7,837 nt of DNA from Syntrophomonas sp. UBA1376. GTDB taxonomy: Bacteria > Bacillota > Syntrophomonadia > Syntrophomonadales > Syntrophomonadaceae. The notes beneath the pieces were generated by a model. It saw nothing but the letters and a program-made list of their open reading frames with translations, was not told where the DNA came from and did no database searches. The stretch covers positions 412 through 8,248 of the forward strand of contig DBRE01000103.1 in the NCBI GenBank assembly GCA_002305535.1, given 5' to 3'. Below are positions 6,137 through 7,837 of the stretch, in pieces. Both the position numbers and the translations under genes were made by a program. The stretch's first letter is position 1. Every line of letters begins with the position of its first letter.

Positions 6137-7414
6137 CTGGATCCTGACGGTTTATGGAAAATAGGTTTCTTAATTGTACTTTTGGGCTGTTCTGCCTTTT
6201 TCTCAGCATCGGAAACAGCTCTGACGTCTTTTAGTAGAATCAAAGCCAAACACATGCAAAAAGAAGGTGTCAAAGGAGCAGACCTAGTCAACCGGCTTAC
6301 GGAAGACCCCAGCAAACTCTTAGGAACTATTCTTGTAGGCAATAATGTAATAAACATTGGAGCCTCTGCTTTAGCTACCGCAATAGCAATCGAGCTTTTC
6401 CAAAGCAAAGGTGTAGGAATAGCTACTGCCGTAATGACAATTTTGATCCTGGTTTTTGGGGAGATAACCCCTAAATCTTTGGCTGCTCAAAATTCGGAAA
6501 AAATCTCTTTGAGGGTAGCCAAGCCTTTATCGTTAATAGTCGTCATTCTTCAGCCCATCGTAGTTATGTTTACCTATGTGACTAACGGACTAATCAAACT
6601 ATTAGGGGGCAGTACTAGCAACTCCGGTCCCTTCATAACTGAAGAAGAACTGAAAACCATGGTGAATGTCAGCCAAGAAGAAGGGGTCATCGAAGTAGAA
6701 GAAAAGCAGATGATCTACAATGTTTTTGAATTTGGAGATCGTCCGGTTAAGGAAGCTATGCTACCGCGAACAGATATTGTCGCGTTTAACTTAGATACCA
6801 GTTATGAACAATTTATTGAGGTTGTGAGGGATGAGCAATTTTCCAGATACCCGGTTTATAGAGACAGAATTGATGATATAGTGGGTGTCCTAAATGTTAA
6901 AGATTTGTTTTTCTCCGGCGTTAATAAGGAAGAATTTCATATCGGAAATTACTTGCGAGAGCCCTACTACACTTTGGAATTGAAAAAGATAGCCGATGTT
7001 TTCAATGATATGAAGAATAGGCGCGTACATATGGCAATAGTTCTAGATGAATATGGTGGAACAGCCGGTATCGTAACTATGGAAGATTTGATCGAGGAGA
7101 TCCTCGGCGATATCGACGATGAATATGATGATCATGAACTTGAGATACAAATGATTAATGAAGGCGAATTTCTAATCGATGGTAGTACCAGAATAGATGT
7201 TGTAAATGAAGTACTAGGGATAGAGTTAGAATCAGAAGATTTCGATTCAATTGGGGGAGTCATACTAGGGGAACTGGGAAGGATCCCCTTGCCGGGAGAC
7301 GAAATCGAATATGATAATATCAGATTAATTGCCGAAAAAGTAGAAAAGAACCGCATAAGAAGCGTGCGCGTGCTGATTCAGCACTTTACTACTGGTACCA
7401 AAGCGGAGACTTGA
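6137..7414 (+). CDS. Hemolysin C/CorC-family membrane protein (CNNM domain, CBS pair, CorC_HlyC domain), likely CTG start
   Basis: A 425-residue membrane protein if begun at CTG 6137. It belongs to the CNNM/CorC family, linked to magnesium or other divalent cation export and tolerance; the name hemolysin is historical. The CNNM (DUF21) part has a first helix at about 6-24 running into FSASETALTS (22-31), helices near 62-87 and 92-110 with GEITPKSLA (108-116), and another at about 130-158. Two CBS domains follow, at about 207-260 and 275-328; the second has VLDEYGGTAGIVTMEDL (302-318). The CorC_HlyC domain fills about 337-417. The upstream start is preferred because relatives begin MDPDS-like and this frame reads (M)DPDGLWKIGF just after a strong ribosome binding site. 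Starting at TTG 6182 (410 residues) would remove most of the first helix. It stands alone, with its own dyad-rich promoter and a terminator downstream. Family is certain; the start and the transported ion are less so. Confidence 0.88.
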   Translation: MDPDGLWKIGFLIVLLGCSAFFSASETALTSFSRIKAKHMQKEGVKGADLVNRLTEDPSKLLGTILVGNNVINIGASALATAIAIELFQSKGVGIATAVMTILILVFGEITPKSLAAQNSEKISLRVAKPLSLIVVILQPIVVMFTYVTNGLIKLLGGSTSNSGPFITEEELKTMVNVSQEEGVIEVEEKQMIYNVFEFGDRPVKEAMLPRTDIVAFNLDTSYEQFIEVVRDEQFSRYPVYRDRIDDIVGVLNVKDLFFSGVNKEEFHIGNYLREPYYTLELKKIADVFNDMKNRRVHMAIVLDEYGGTAGIVTMEDLIEEILGDIDDEYDDHELEIQMINEGEFLIDGSTRIDVVNEVLGIELESEDFDSIGGVILGELGRIPLPGDEIEYDNIRLIAEKVEKNRIRSVRVLIQHFTTGTKAET

Positions 7415-7495
7415 TAACCAAAAAGATTGAGACACTGCCCATACAATCAGTTGCAACTGCCCGAATATATACAATTTAGGAAAGCAATCGGGTGC

Positions 7496-7537
7496 GAATC
7501 ACTAGGATGAACATTTTCTTCCTGGTGATTCTTTTTT
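7496..7537 (+). terminator. Intrinsic terminator of the CNNM/CBS-domain gene
   Basis: GAATCACTAGGA (7496-7507) pairs with TCCTGGTGATTC (7520-7531) over 12 bp, with one G-U wobble and a 12-nt loop, and is followed directly by six T residues (7532-7537). It lies about 80 nt after the stop codon. There is no T-run on the other side, so it should not terminate the convergent asnB transcript. Confidence 0.85.
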
Positions 7538-7552
7538 AATGGATCACCGGGA

Positions 7553-7837
7553 TTAGCTTATTATTACTTGGTAATCTTTCATCCACTCATTTAATTGATA
7601 CAAGAAGGCTAAGTACTGTGTATCGCCCATTAATTGGCCAAACCAGGGTTGAGAAAAAACATGGTCATTGTTTTCTAGTTTATCTTGCAGCTCTTTTTTG
7701 TTAATTATTTTTAATAGCGGTGAACCAGGTTCATTTAATATATCAGTCAGTTTGTTTTTGACTGAATTGTAATAAATGGGGTTATATGTTTTGGGGTAGG
7801 GACTCTTACGGCGATATATAATTTCCTTGGGCAGAAG
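7553..7837 (-). CDS. asnB: Asparagine synthase (glutamine-hydrolysing), C-terminal fragment cut by the window edge
   Basis: The last 94 residues of AsnB, which makes asparagine from aspartate, glutamine and ATP in the cytoplasm. The frame is open to the last base of the window; the stop is TAA at 7555-7553. Reading on the minus strand, the fragment begins LLPKEIIYRRKSPYPKTYNP, which matches the synthetase-domain motif RKKSPYPKTHNP, and later has the terminal block PWFGQLMGDTQYLAFLYQLN followed by EWMKDY. Both are diagnostic of the AsnB C-terminus; the N-terminal glutaminase domain and the PPi-loop lie outside the window. It is convergent with the CNNM/CBS gene, and its stop is 15 nt beyond the T-run of that gene's terminator. 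No intrinsic terminator of its own is evident. Nothing in the visible part is broken. Confidence 0.9.
   Translation of the reverse strand, partial: LLPKEIIYRRKSPYPKTYNPIYYNSVKNKLTDILNEPGSPLLKIINKKELQDKLENNDHVFSQPWFGQLMGDTQYLAFLYQLNEWMKDYQVIIS

Noticed and set aside
6130..6147. Five-codon leader ORF (ATG CAC TCT GGA TCC TGA) overlapping the proposed CTG start
   Set aside because: Its ATG is only 4 nt from the GGAGG core and the peptide shows no attenuator-like codon bias. It is more likely chance, or the trace of an indel, than a regulatory leader.

Overview
The window looks like a chromosomal segment of a low-to-moderate GC Gram-positive anaerobe (Bacillota, Clostridia-like). This is inferred from strong AGGAGG-type ribosome binding sites, from gene content typical of fermentative or syntrophic clostridia (a 4-hydroxybutyrate/butyrate-type CoA-transferase, a DUF4405 membrane protein, a membrane-anchored MutS-like ATPase) and from a GGGGACGGTCCCC-type palindrome of a kind I recall from such genomes. 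A Syntrophomonas-like relative is plausible, but the sequence alone does not prove it.

Layout, left to right. (1) 1-1656 (+) is the body of a membrane-anchored MutS-family ATPase, probably cut at its 5' end by the window edge. (2) 1683-2060 (-) is a small three-helix DUF4405 protein convergent with it. (3) 2161-2191 is a perfect 31-nt palindrome. (4) 2203-3495 (-) is an acetyl-CoA hydrolase/transferase-family CoA-transferase with its catalytic glutamate intact. (5) 3496-3718 is a divergent intergenic region with a good sigma-A promoter for the next gene. (6) 3719-4525 (+) is a ZIP-family metal transporter (zupT). (7) 4644-5933 (-) is an NCS2-family nucleobase permease homologue that lacks the usual substrate-binding residues. 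(8) 5934-6136 is a second divergent region whose plus-strand promoter is packed with dyad symmetries. (9) 6137-7414 (+) is a CNNM/CBS/CorC-domain membrane protein (hemolysin C family), whose best start is a CTG codon. (10) 7496-7537 is its intrinsic terminator. (11) 7553-7837 (-) is the C-terminal end of asparagine synthetase AsnB, running off the right edge.

Neighbouring genes mostly alternate in strand, so there is no long operon and no sign of one multi-gene system. The genes read as independent housekeeping and transport functions: metal uptake, a nucleobase-type transporter, a metal-ion or membrane-maintenance protein, a CoA-transferase of acid fermentation or oxidation, and asparagine synthesis. 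I found no CRISPR array, tRNA, rRNA, insertion sequence or obvious defence cassette. The points most worth a second look are the CTG start, the divergent permease active site, the palindrome and the dyad-rich control regions.
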